DNA from: JAGOCV01 sp049445855
GTDB lineage: Bacteria; Pseudomonadota; Gammaproteobacteria; Burkholderiales; Burkholderiaceae_C
Direction of reading: 5' to 3'
Assembly (NCBI RefSeq): GCF_049445855.1
Contig: NZ_JBMSDV010000002.1
Coordinates: 496,001-560,000, forward strand
DNA length: 64,000 nt
The notes beneath the pieces are model-generated. The model was not told where the DNA came from. It did no database searches and saw only the letters and a program-made list of their open reading frames with translations. Shown one piece after another: positions 32,538-40,223 of this stretch (position 1 is the stretch's first letter; the number at the start of each line of letters is the position of its first letter). Made by a program: the position numbers and the translations under genes.

Positions 32538-34665
32538 CGTCGGACGGGACGTCGAAGGGGGCAGGGGGCTGGCCGCTGCGCGCGCGCGTGATGAGGGCAT
32601 GCCAGGCGACTTCGGTTTGTCTCGCCCGGGCTTGCGGTTGCCACCAGGCGGTGGTCCCTTTTGTTGCCTGCCACTGGGTGCGCATGTCGAGCGCGGCTTG
32701 CGGCGAACTCAGGATTTCGATGGCCCGGCGCTCGTACTCGTCCGGGCTTGCGGCAACCCAACTTCTCAGTCCTGCGGCCTTCAGCAGCGCAGCACCGCCT
32801 TGCGACAACGATGTGTGCGTGGCACACGCCAGTGTGGGAACACCGCGTGCCAGGCCGGCCGCCAGCGATTGCGGCGCACTGTGGCGCAGCGTGTCCAGCA
32901 CCAGCGCAGCCCGCGACACCTCTTCGACAGGGATGGACTGGAGTCGGTCTTGCGTAATGCCTTGCGCCGCCGCATGGCGACGCAGCCGAGCGAGCACGAC
33001 CGCACCCGGTGCGACGATGCCAAGCCGCGCTCCCGGCACGGCGTTCAGGATGCGCGACCAGCTGGCGAGGCTGTCCGCGTCGATGTGCGCAGCGGGTGCC
33101 GCGACCGCGATCAGGATGTCGGAGCCACTCGCAGTCTCCTGATTGATTTCACGTGGTGATTCCGCGGGTGCATGGGGGCCGGCAAAGGGCAACCGCACCA
33201 TCGGCATGGCACCAGACCCAGAGGAAATTGCATGGGTCAGCACGTCGGTGAGTTCGTAGTCGTACAGGCCGGAGGCAATGGCGGACGGATAGCCGCGCAT
33301 CTCGCGGACCTGCACCGGTGCGACGCGCGATGCCGCCACGCACGGCCGGGCATCCGGCGTGCCTGCCGCGACGTCGACCAGCAGGTCCAGCAGGTCCAGC
33401 CTCATGCGTGTGATGAGCTCGGCATCGGTCAGGTGCGAGAGATGAACCACGGAATCCGCGAGGGCTTCGACGGGCTGGGTCCATTCGAGCCTGGGAACCG
33501 GCGTCTGCGTGTAGACATGCAGCGCGAAGCGGCTGCGGTCGTGGCCGTTGAGGCGTGCGCAAAGTGACTGCGTATCAGCGGTGTTCGCCAGGCGCGGCGC
33601 CAGGATGCCGATGCGCATGCGCGAATCGCCCACGCGGCGGTTGTCCTGGGCATGCAGTTTCACCACGGCGGTGTGGCGGATGGCCAGGTCGACATGGGAC
33701 TGGATGGCCCCGAGCTGCCCTTCATCCAGTTGCAACAGCGGCGCTACTGTGCGGGCGGCCTGCCATGCCAACGGTGATGCCGATTCGGGCCGTGCGAGCA
33801 GGGTGGCCAGCATCTGCGCAAGCGCGCGCACGTAGATCCATTCCGATTCGACGCAGGCCTGCGCGGCGTATTGCACGTAGGCACCGGACACGTCGACGGC
33901 GTTGCCGATCGGGTTCCACGCCGTCAGACCGATGCGGTGCAAGGCCTCCTGCGCGGCTGCAGGCGTCGTCTGGCTGAAGCTGCGCAGGGCGTCGTCCCAG
34001 CTGCCGAGTACCGTGTGCGCGATGCCTTGCCGTGCCCTGAGCGCGGCGCCTGCGGGCGCTCCAGCGGCTGCGGCGCCCGCCAGTTCCTGGATGGCCGTAT
34101 CCGTCGCCCTGAGTGCGTCGGATGGACGACGGGTCAGCAAGAGGCTGTCGATGAGTTGAAGGCGCGGCTCGGGCGCACGTGGCGCGACATTGGCCTGATG
34201 CACCGCGCGCTGCAACGCGCTGTCGGTATGGCCGCTGGCCATGTCGAGCGTGGCCAGGCGCGAGAGCGTGGGAACGTGGTCCGGATCCAGTCGAAGTGCG
34301 TGTTCGAGGAGTTCACGCGCGTCGTCGAGCTTGCCCACGCCATGCGCAACCAGTGCCAGATTGTTGCAGCCGTCAGCGGTTTTCATCAATGCGCGGCGGT
34401 GCGGCTCGAGCGCACGCCACGCGGCCTGCGGCCTGCGCAATTCCAGCAGCACGGACGCGCAGGCGCTCGCGGGGTTCGGCTCATTGGGCTTGAGGCGGGC
34501 TGCTGCCTCGAATTCGACCAGCGCCAGCTCGGCCAGCCTGTCACGGTGAAACGTGGCGCCGCGCTGCATGTGGTCGATGAAAGGGTCCGGATGACGGGCG
34601 GCAGCTTCGACGGCTGCACGTTCATTCTTCGGATAGCGGGGGACTGAATCGAAGGTGGTCGTCAT
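32515..34665 (-). CDS. TPR protein with degenerate OGT-like (GT41) glycosyltransferase domain
   Basis: A 716-residue protein counted from the ATG at 34665 (MTTTFDSVPRYPKNER); an ATG five codons upstream (34680) is possible. Residues 30-200 form about five TPR-like repeats (ALVEFEAAARLKPNEPNPAS, ARELLEHALRLDPDHVPTLS). The C-terminal half follows the layout of SPINDLY/O-GlcNAc-transferase enzymes: RIGILAPRLA, a segment corresponding to the HTxGAR/GYPGTT region (GTPDARPCV, RGYPSAIASGLYDYELTD), and an EYERRAIEIL end. Key residues are replaced: the catalytic-site His of HTxGAR is lost, the N-x-KI strand reads IAVAAPAAHID, and the NGHTT nucleotide loop reads LRHSAPQSL. It may be inactive or have altered donor chemistry. 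It is divergent from a GT-B gene and near the Slam locus. Confidence 0.75.
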   Translation of the reverse strand: MTTTFDSVPRYPKNERAAVEAAARHPDPFIDHMQRGATFHRDRLAELALVEFEAAARLKPNEPNPASACASVLLELRRPQAAWRALEPHRRALMKTADGCNNLALVAHGVGKLDDARELLEHALRLDPDHVPTLSRLATLDMASGHTDSALQRAVHQANVAPRAPEPRLQLIDSLLLTRRPSDALRATDTAIQELAGAAAAGAPAGAALRARQGIAHTVLGSWDDALRSFSQTTPAAAQEALHRIGLTAWNPIGNAVDVSGAYVQYAAQACVESEWIYVRALAQMLATLLARPESASPLAWQAARTVAPLLQLDEGQLGAIQSHVDLAIRHTAVVKLHAQDNRRVGDSRMRIGILAPRLANTADTQSLCARLNGHDRSRFALHVYTQTPVPRLEWTQPVEALADSVVHLSHLTDAELITRMRLDLLDLLVDVAAGTPDARPCVAASRVAPVQVREMRGYPSAIASGLYDYELTDVLTHAISSGSGAMPMVRLPFAGPHAPAESPREINQETASGSDILIAVAAPAAHIDADSLASWSRILNAVPGARLGIVAPGAVVLARLRRHAAAQGITQDRLQSIPVEEVSRAALVLDTLRHSAPQSLAAGLARGVPTLACATHTSLSQGGAALLKAAGLRSWVAASPDEYERRAIEILSSPQAALDMRTQWQATKGTTAWWQPQARARQTEVAWHALITRARSGQPPAPFDVPSDASLPAAP

Positions 34666-34690
34666 GGCGTTGCACAGCATAATCGACCTC

Positions 34691-35674
34691 ATGTCCGCCG
34701 CTGTTGTTTCCACGCCGCTCCATCTGGTCGGCAGCTTCACCGACCCCTACACGGGGGGCGAACGCGAACTGCCAGACCTGGCGAAAGCGCTCCAGGGCCG
34801 GCGCGACTGCGTGCTCTGGTCGAGTGAGCCGCCGCATCCGGTCTATGCGGCGATGGGTGTCCGGTCGATCGACATGAACGCGGGGCAATACCCGCAGGGC
34901 GGCATGCTGCTGCTGGGTGGCGTGCACGTCGGCGTCGGCCCGTGGCTGGAGGCGGGCAAGTTCGAACGCGTGGCGATGCGCTACAACCTGCCCCAGCATG
35001 AGCGCCTCTTCCGCATGACAGGGCACCTGCGCAAGGTAACCGGGCGCGAGCCTGAACTCCTGTTCGCTTCCGAGAGCCTTCGTCTGGGCGTGGGGCTGCC
35101 GGGACGATTCGAAGCCAGCCTGATCCGGCTCGATCCGTTCCTGGTCGTCCCGGTCGAACGACCTTCAGGGCGACCCTTCACCGTGGGCCGCGCGAGCCGG
35201 GACGCGATCGAAAAGCATCATCCGGACGACGTGTTCATCTATCGCATGCTCGCGGCACAGGGCGCGCAGGTGCGAATCATGGGCGGCACGTGCCTTGCGC
35301 CGTGGCTCGACGGCGTGCAGGGCGTGGAGCTTCTCCCGACCGGGCAGATGCCGATGCCCGAGTTCACCGAAAGCCTCGACGCATTCTTCTATCGCACCGG
35401 CAGTTTCTACGAGGCCTATGGCCGCGTGGTCTTCGAAGCCATGGCCAGTGGACTGCCGGTGGTTGCGTCGTCCTACGGCGGCTTTGCCGAGCAGATCGAA
35501 ACCGGCGTCTCGGGCTTCCTGTTCGACACGCGGGAAGAGGCGTGGGACGCCCTCATGCAACTGCGCGATGATCCCGGGCTGAGGTATACGATGGGCCTGG
35601 CTGCCCGCCAGAAAGCAAAAAGCCTGCACGGCCACGAGGCGGAGCAGGCTTTTCTGGACTTCTACTTGCGCTGA
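34691..35674 (+). CDS. Glycosyltransferase, GT-B fold, C-terminal GT1/GT4-like
   Basis: A 327-residue cytoplasmic protein starting at the ATG at 34691 (MSAAVVSTPLHLVGSFTDP); an upstream ATG at 34655 lies inside the divergent gene. The N-terminal Rossmann half is short and unusual (GGMLLLGGVHVGVGPWLE, about residue 80). The C-terminal half is recognisable as a GT-B nucleotide-sugar domain: VFIYRMLAAQGAQVRIMGG, FFYRTGSFYEAYGRVVFEAMASGLPVVASSYGGFAEQI with the E-x7-E motif, and GVSGFLFDTREEAW. Only 25 bases separate its start from that of the OGT-like gene. Donor and acceptor are unknown; the neighbouring secreted repeat protein is a possible acceptor (inference). Confidence 0.82.
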   Translation: MSAAVVSTPLHLVGSFTDPYTGGERELPDLAKALQGRRDCVLWSSEPPHPVYAAMGVRSIDMNAGQYPQGGMLLLGGVHVGVGPWLEAGKFERVAMRYNLPQHERLFRMTGHLRKVTGREPELLFASESLRLGVGLPGRFEASLIRLDPFLVVPVERPSGRPFTVGRASRDAIEKHHPDDVFIYRMLAAQGAQVRIMGGTCLAPWLDGVQGVELLPTGQMPMPEFTESLDAFFYRTGSFYEAYGRVVFEAMASGLPVVASSYGGFAEQIETGVSGFLFDTREEAWDALMQLRDDPGLRYTMGLAARQKAKSLHGHEAEQAFLDFYLR

Positions 35675-35689
35675 AGTCCTCGATTGGCG

Positions 35690-38518
35690 TTACTGCGGTG
35701 AGGGCGCCTGGAATGCCACCGAACCCGAAACCCGGCCCAGCGTGCCATCCTGCATCTGATAGACGAAACCGGCTTTGCTTGCGTAGTCTCCGACGAACAT
35801 GCCCGAGATGCGGCCAGCCGCGCCCAGTGTGGCCGTGCCGCTGAACATGGCCGATGCCGTGCTGATAGGCATGTTGTTGGCCGTCATCGCCAGTGTGTTC
35901 GCACCACCGTTGAAGCTCGTATTCACCGAGGCAGATGCGGTGAGCCCGGTGAAGTCGGCCGTCAGCGTCGCGCCTGTCAATTGCCCCTCGCCTGCTACGC
36001 TCGACACCGGATTCGTCCAGCCCACCGGGGTGTAGCTCACAGTGCCGGAGAGCGATGAGAAATGATCCGAAGGCGTCGGCTTGCCAGTGATGTAGTGCGC
36101 GTTGTCCAGCGAATAGGAGCTGCCCGTGTAAGCCGAGCCGCTGCTCCACTTGCCCCAGCCGATGAAGTTGTCGCCTTCGCCATGGGAGCCGGATTGGGCG
36201 ACAGAGCCGTTGAAATTGTATGAACCATTCGTACCTGCAGACACACCGCCATAGCCGCCCGAGCCTGCGACGGTGTGATCCCCATCGAAAACATACTCGC
36301 CGGAAGTGAACGGAGTGCCTCCGGTGATGTTGAAATCGCCGCCGAACGCCAGTGTTCTCAGGCCACCGTACGTGCCGGAATCGATACCGATGACGGGGGT
36401 GTATTCGGGATCGACGCCATCACCATAAAGGATCGCGCCGCCGCCGAAATAGGTGTACTCGCTGCCGTAGTGATAGCCGCGATAGGTGAAGCCCGCATAC
36501 TCGGCATTGTCCCCACTGAAGAAACCGTACGCATCAGCACCGCCTTCGCCACCGCTGGTGATGCTAAGACCTGCATAAAAAGTCGCATTTCCCGTGCCGT
36601 AAACGGAACCGGACAAGCTATGGCTGCCCAGCGAACCCAAGGTCACGCCCATGTTCAGCGTGCCACTCGGATCGCCGGAACTGAAGTTGACCGTCATGCT
36701 TGCGCTGTTGAGCGTGCCGGTCTCACCATTGGTCATGTGGATCGGGGTAGCCGCGTACAGCGAATAGGTGGCTTCGCCTGACAGGCTGGAGATGTTGAGG
36801 GTCGGTGTACCGACAATGTACGCCGACTTGTCATAGTCGGACGTGTAATCGTAATTTGTCGGGCTACCTTCAGCTTCGAAATAGCGGCTGCTGGACCACA
36901 TGCCAAGACTCAGGTAGGTACCGCTTCCAGGTGAGCCTACCGTTGCCACGTTCTGGCGGACACCGGTGTTTTCGAAGCCCCAGTAATAAGAAGGGCCGTC
37001 GGGGAAGTAGAACTTTGAAACGTCTGAGCCGCCAGCCCCCGCGATGACGGTTGCACCTTCTCCGTCGTAAAGGCTGACGTAGCCTCCATCGAGCGACGAA
37101 ATACTGGCGTAGTAGGAGCCGGGCAGTGCCTGGGTCATGGAGGTACGGCCGAAAACACCCGCGCCGCTGAAACCTCCGCCGATGTAGCTGCCGACGTAGC
37201 TCAGGCCGATCTTGGAACCATCCGGTCCGATCGGGAAACCATATCCTTCAGCGCTGGCACCTTCACCGGAAGCATAGGCATTCAAAGTGCTTCCATAGCC
37301 GTAGATATAACCATTCAGGTTGTACGAGGAAGACGACCCTTGATAAGGGAGCGTCATGTCAAGGTGAATGGAACCTTCCGAGTAGCCCGTGCCGAACTGC
37401 AGGGAAATGTGGCTGGACGACTCCAGCGTTCCGTTGCCGTGCGCAGTGAAGATAGGGGTCGACGCAACCAGCGAGTACTCGCCGACCATGCCGTTGAGCG
37501 CGGCGAGGCTCTCGTTCGGGGTCGGAACGCCTGCCACGAAAGCAAGAGGCGTGTAGGTGGTTTCAGCCGCCAGCGACATGCCTTCGCCGTACGACCAGGT
37601 GCCCGCACTCCACGAGCCCAGAGTCACGTAGTCGCGGGTTGCGAGAGAACCACTGGTGTAGTAGGTGGTCGCCGTGCCACCAGCTGACAGCGCTGCCTGG
37701 TCGTTGTAGACGCTGGTGTACGAGGTGAGATTGCCGCCTTCCGTGACCCCGGCGCCATCGCTGGAGCCATACAAATAGCCATCTGCACCACCTTCATAGG
37801 TGAGGAGGCCTGCACCCACGAACGTCAAGCCTGTCAGTACACGCGGACCCTCGATGATCGAAGACGTACCGTCACTGTTCGTCTGGTTGCCTGCCACCTC
37901 GGGGTTCTGGCGGAACTGATCGGTCTGGTAGCTGGAGACGACGTTCGATCGACGGGGCAGATCCGTCGCGTTCGGCACGATGGCGGCTTCACCGGCCGTC
38001 AAGCCGACGCAGCCCGCAGCTGTACAGACTTCGATCGCGTCCTGCTCGGTTGCCACGGACAGCGTGCCGTCGGCGTTGTAGGACAGCTTGAACGACGAGC
38101 CGCGGATACCGACGGTTGCCGTGCTGGTGGTGACCTTGTAGTTGGCGGTATTGCGCTTGCCGATCAGGCCGGTGATGGCACGCATGCTGCCGCGGGCGAG
38201 GTTGACGAGGAAGCTGTCTTCCTTGGCGTCGTTCTTGTCGGCATAGCGGGTGATGTCGAACTGCGAGTTCGGCTGGATCGACACCGAGCCTCCATCCGAG
38301 AACTTCACTTGAGCCAGGCCACGGGCACCGGTGATGATCGCATCGCCGCTTTCCAGGGTGCTGCCTTTGGCCAGCGGCTGGGTTGCGGCGCCACGTCGCA
38401 CCGAAACGTCACCCGAGGTGAACTGGGCCGTGCCAGCCGCGCTGTAACCGAGGACCGGATACGCGGCCGCCAGGGCCAGCATCAGGACGCTGCGATTGAG
38501 TCTGGATTGGTGCTTCAT
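35690..38518 (-). CDS. Secreted FecR-domain protein with three tandem TbpB-like barrel modules, probable Slam cargo
   Basis: A 942-residue protein with a type I signal peptide (cleavage near residue 26, no lipobox Cys). Residues 36-165 are a FecR domain (GDVSVRRGAATQPLAKGSTL, FSDGGSVSIQPNSQFDI, ATVGIRGSSF). The remainder is very rich in Gly, Ser, Thr and Tyr and contains three modules of about 160 residues (297-458, 535-700, 785-938), each opening with a GxWSSG-like motif, then a VGTPTP-like turn, SLSGxxxYS, GTLxSAS, LSGxxYG and ending GxFxGDxAxxAGxxY. This last pattern resembles the 8-stranded barrels of TbpB-like lipoproteins and other Slam cargo. It lies 27 bases downstream of the Slam gene on the same strand. 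Predicted to be exported to the cell surface or released by that Slam. Ligand unknown. Base composition is visibly less GC-rich than the neighbours. Confidence 0.82.
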   Translation of the reverse strand: MKHQSRLNRSVLMLALAAAYPVLGYSAAGTAQFTSGDVSVRRGAATQPLAKGSTLESGDAIITGARGLAQVKFSDGGSVSIQPNSQFDITRYADKNDAKEDSFLVNLARGSMRAITGLIGKRNTANYKVTTSTATVGIRGSSFKLSYNADGTLSVATEQDAIEVCTAAGCVGLTAGEAAIVPNATDLPRRSNVVSSYQTDQFRQNPEVAGNQTNSDGTSSIIEGPRVLTGLTFVGAGLLTYEGGADGYLYGSSDGAGVTEGGNLTSYTSVYNDQAALSAGGTATTYYTSGSLATRDYVTLGSWSAGTWSYGEGMSLAAETTYTPLAFVAGVPTPNESLAALNGMVGEYSLVASTPIFTAHGNGTLESSSHISLQFGTGYSEGSIHLDMTLPYQGSSSSYNLNGYIYGYGSTLNAYASGEGASAEGYGFPIGPDGSKIGLSYVGSYIGGGFSGAGVFGRTSMTQALPGSYYASISSLDGGYVSLYDGEGATVIAGAGGSDVSKFYFPDGPSYYWGFENTGVRQNVATVGSPGSGTYLSLGMWSSSRYFEAEGSPTNYDYTSDYDKSAYIVGTPTLNISSLSGEATYSLYAATPIHMTNGETGTLNSASMTVNFSSGDPSGTLNMGVTLGSLGSHSLSGSVYGTGNATFYAGLSITSGGEGGADAYGFFSGDNAEYAGFTYRGYHYGSEYTYFGGGAILYGDGVDPEYTPVIGIDSGTYGGLRTLAFGGDFNITGGTPFTSGEYVFDGDHTVAGSGGYGGVSAGTNGSYNFNGSVAQSGSHGEGDNFIGWGKWSSGSAYTGSSYSLDNAHYITGKPTPSDHFSSLSGTVSYTPVGWTNPVSSVAGEGQLTGATLTADFTGLTASASVNTSFNGGANTLAMTANNMPISTASAMFSGTATLGAAGRISGMFVGDYASKAGFVYQMQDGTLGRVSGSVAFQAPSPQ
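35705..36166 (-). repeat. Barrel module 3 of the FecR/Slam-cargo protein
   Basis: Encodes residues 785-938, from FIGWGKWSSG to the end. Matching landmarks: GKWSSG, YITGKPTPSDHFSSLSG, GQLTGATLTADFTG, AMFSGTATLG, RISGMFVGDYASKAGFVYQM. The last phrase is the clearest TbpB-like barrel ending. It starts 250 residues after module 2. Confidence 0.75.
36419..36916 (-). repeat. Barrel module 2 of the FecR/Slam-cargo protein
   Basis: Encodes residues 535-700, from YLSLGMWSSS to AILYGD. Matching landmarks: GMWSSS, YIVGTPTLNISSLSG, GTLNSASMTVNFSSG, HSLSGSVYGTGNATFYA, YAGFTYRGYHYG, YFGGGAILYG. It starts 238 residues after module 1. Confidence 0.75.
37145..37630 (-). repeat. Barrel module 1 of the FecR/Slam-cargo protein
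   Basis: Encodes residues 297-458, from YVTLGSWSAG to GVFGRTS. It aligns by eye with the other two modules: GSWSAG, FVAGVPTPNESLAAL, GNGTLESSSHISLQF, YNLNGYIYG, KIGLSYVGSYIGGGFSGAGVF. Confidence 0.75.
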
Positions 38519-38545
38519 GGGAATCCTCGACCTGAGTGTTGATCT

Positions 38546-39877
38546 TCAAAAATCACGGCGGACCATCACGGAGACGATCGTCCGGTTGTAGTCCGAGATG
38601 ACGACGTTCGACTTGACCTGGGTGAGCGCGATTTGCGGCGTCACGCGCCATTGTGGCGCGGGAATCCAGTTCAGGCCGATGTTGAGGTTGACCTGCTCAT
38701 CCTTGCGGGTGACCAGGAACAGCGGGTCCGGGCCGCCGTAGCGGCGATTTTCGTAGCCCAGCGTGGCGAATGCAGCGAGGTTGTCGCGGATGGCTTGCTG
38801 ACCACCCAGGCGCAGACCCCAGAGCTTGTGGCCGAGGCTGGGCACATTGGCGGCCTGCTCGTCTTCCTGGCCGAAATAGCCGCCGATGTAGACAAAGCGG
38901 CCATCCCGGAACATGTGCGAGTAGGTCGTGCCGATGACGGTGCGGTCCACGTCACGCACGCCCTGGTTCGGGTAGGACAGTTGCGATAGCTGCAGGTACG
39001 TGCCAACCTGGCGGAACTGATCGAAGCGGTAGGTCCATTCGCCGGTCATGCCGATGATGTCGCGTGCGCGGCTGTTGTCGACCAGGTACGTCCCCACCTG
39101 CCCGATCACGCTGTACTCGTTGCGCTCGTGGCGGTAGCTGACCCCGCCCCCGATGTCGGCCTGGATGGAGTCGAACTGGTCGGCAGTGCCGCGGTTGTAG
39201 CGGGTCTGCAGCGTACCGGTGCCGATCAGCGACCAGCGCGGATCGATCACATGGCGACCGGAGATGCCGGCGTTGACCGCCAGGAACTCCGTGCTCTGCT
39301 TGACGCCGCCGGGGGTCAGCGTGAACACGAGACCGCCGAATGCGGGCACCGCAACGTTGCTGCCCGCCGGGCCGCTGTTGGCGTTGCTGTCATGACCGAT
39401 ACCGGTTTCGACATAGGCCTTCCACGAAGATTTGCCTTCGGCGTCGACACGGTCGATGGCCTGCAGGAATTCGTCGATGGTGGTGCTGACGGCCGTGGGA
39501 ACGCCCTGGGCCTTGGTTTCCTGCAGCAGCGTACGGGCGGCCTTGGTGTCGCCGACGGCAAAGAGCGCGCGACCGAGCTCGGCCTTGGCGCGTCCGTTGT
39601 CCGGCTGGACAGAGAGAACGCGTTCGAGCGCCATGATGGCCCGGGTGAACTGGCCGACTTCGTTGGCGGCGATGCCGAACACGAGGTCGAATTCCGGATC
39701 GCCTGCGCGATTGACTTCAAGGGGATCGAGGATGGCGTAAGCCTGCTGGGACTGACCGGAGTTGGTCATGGCAAGCGCATCGCGAACAGTTGTATCAGGC
39801 TGTGCGTTTGCGCTGGCAACGGCGCCAGCAGCCAGAAGCGATGCGAGCAAGGTACGACGTAAGCGTGCAAAAGCCAT
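38546..39877 (-). CDS. Slam (DUF560) surface protein assembly modifier, outer membrane, type XI secretion
   Basis: A 443-residue protein with a signal peptide (cleavage near ANA-QP, residue 25). The periplasmic N-terminal part (about 30-150) is TPR-like (AYAILDPLEVNRAGDPEFD, AIMALERVLSVQPDNGRAKAELGRALFAVGD). From about residue 152 (WKAYVETGIGHDSNANSG) to the C-terminal Phe it alternates like a 14-stranded outer-membrane barrel, ending VMVRRDF as typical of BAM substrates. This TPR plus barrel layout is that of Slam proteins, which move TbpB-like cargo across the outer membrane. The next gene on the strand, 27 bases away, encodes a protein with TbpB-like barrels, giving a Slam-cargo operon. 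A TPR-porin of other function is the main alternative. Confidence 0.82.
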   Translation of the reverse strand: MAFARLRRTLLASLLAAGAVASANAQPDTTVRDALAMTNSGQSQQAYAILDPLEVNRAGDPEFDLVFGIAANEVGQFTRAIMALERVLSVQPDNGRAKAELGRALFAVGDTKAARTLLQETKAQGVPTAVSTTIDEFLQAIDRVDAEGKSSWKAYVETGIGHDSNANSGPAGSNVAVPAFGGLVFTLTPGGVKQSTEFLAVNAGISGRHVIDPRWSLIGTGTLQTRYNRGTADQFDSIQADIGGGVSYRHERNEYSVIGQVGTYLVDNSRARDIIGMTGEWTYRFDQFRQVGTYLQLSQLSYPNQGVRDVDRTVIGTTYSHMFRDGRFVYIGGYFGQEDEQAANVPSLGHKLWGLRLGGQQAIRDNLAAFATLGYENRRYGGPDPLFLVTRKDEQVNLNIGLNWIPAPQWRVTPQIALTQVKSNVVISDYNRTIVSVMVRRDF

Positions 39878-40223
39878 GGCGTTCTCTGTATGGGTGATCC
39901 GCAGGTTATAGCACCGGACGACAAAACGTTAGTAAATGTTGCAAAAAAAATACGTGCCTACCTGTGTAAAACCACGTTTTTGCGAAAAGCAGCCATTCAG
40001 CGTGGACATGTGACAGAAAGTGTGTCGCTTGATATGGGGACAAGCATGCCAAGCGGTCCGTCCCTTGTCTTATCGCGGTCACGAGTTGGTGGCACAATCG
40101 AGGGCGTATTCAGGCCCTTCCCAGCCACTGCAAGTCAGAGCATCCGCCATCCGGTTCAGCCGTGTCGCGGAAGGTTTATTCACCAGCTAACGTTTCCCAG
40201 AGGGAAATGAAGGTCGCAAGAAC
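39878..40223. promoter_or_regulatory. Divergent intergenic region Slam operon / sucA operon
   Basis: A 346-bp region without a credible gene. Near the Slam side it is AT-rich, with an A-run (39943-39950) and a possible hairpin with arms ACGTG (39952-39956) and CACGT (39973-39977). A candidate extended -10 for the Slam operon is at 39905-39913 on the minus strand. Toward sucA, CACAAT at 40093 resembles a -10 element, but no good -35 is in register. A long 5' leader for sucA is possible; I see no recognisable riboswitch. Confidence 0.45.
39905..39913 (-). promoter_or_regulatory. Candidate extended -10 promoter for the Slam-cargo operon
   Basis: On the minus strand TGC-TATAAC is an extended -10 (TGnTATAAT-like) about 27 bases before the Slam ATG. 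No consensus -35 sits 17 bases upstream, which is tolerated for extended -10 promoters. By eye only. Confidence 0.35.

Noticed and set aside
36805..37047. Small plus-strand frames inside the cargo gene
   Set aside because: No ribosome binding site or family features; shadows of the repetitive minus-strand gene.
39945..39980. Hairpin with ACGTG/CACGT arms near the Slam promoter considered as a terminator
   Set aside because: The loop is 16 bases, the stem only 5 bp, and no gene ends there; kept only as a possible regulatory structure.
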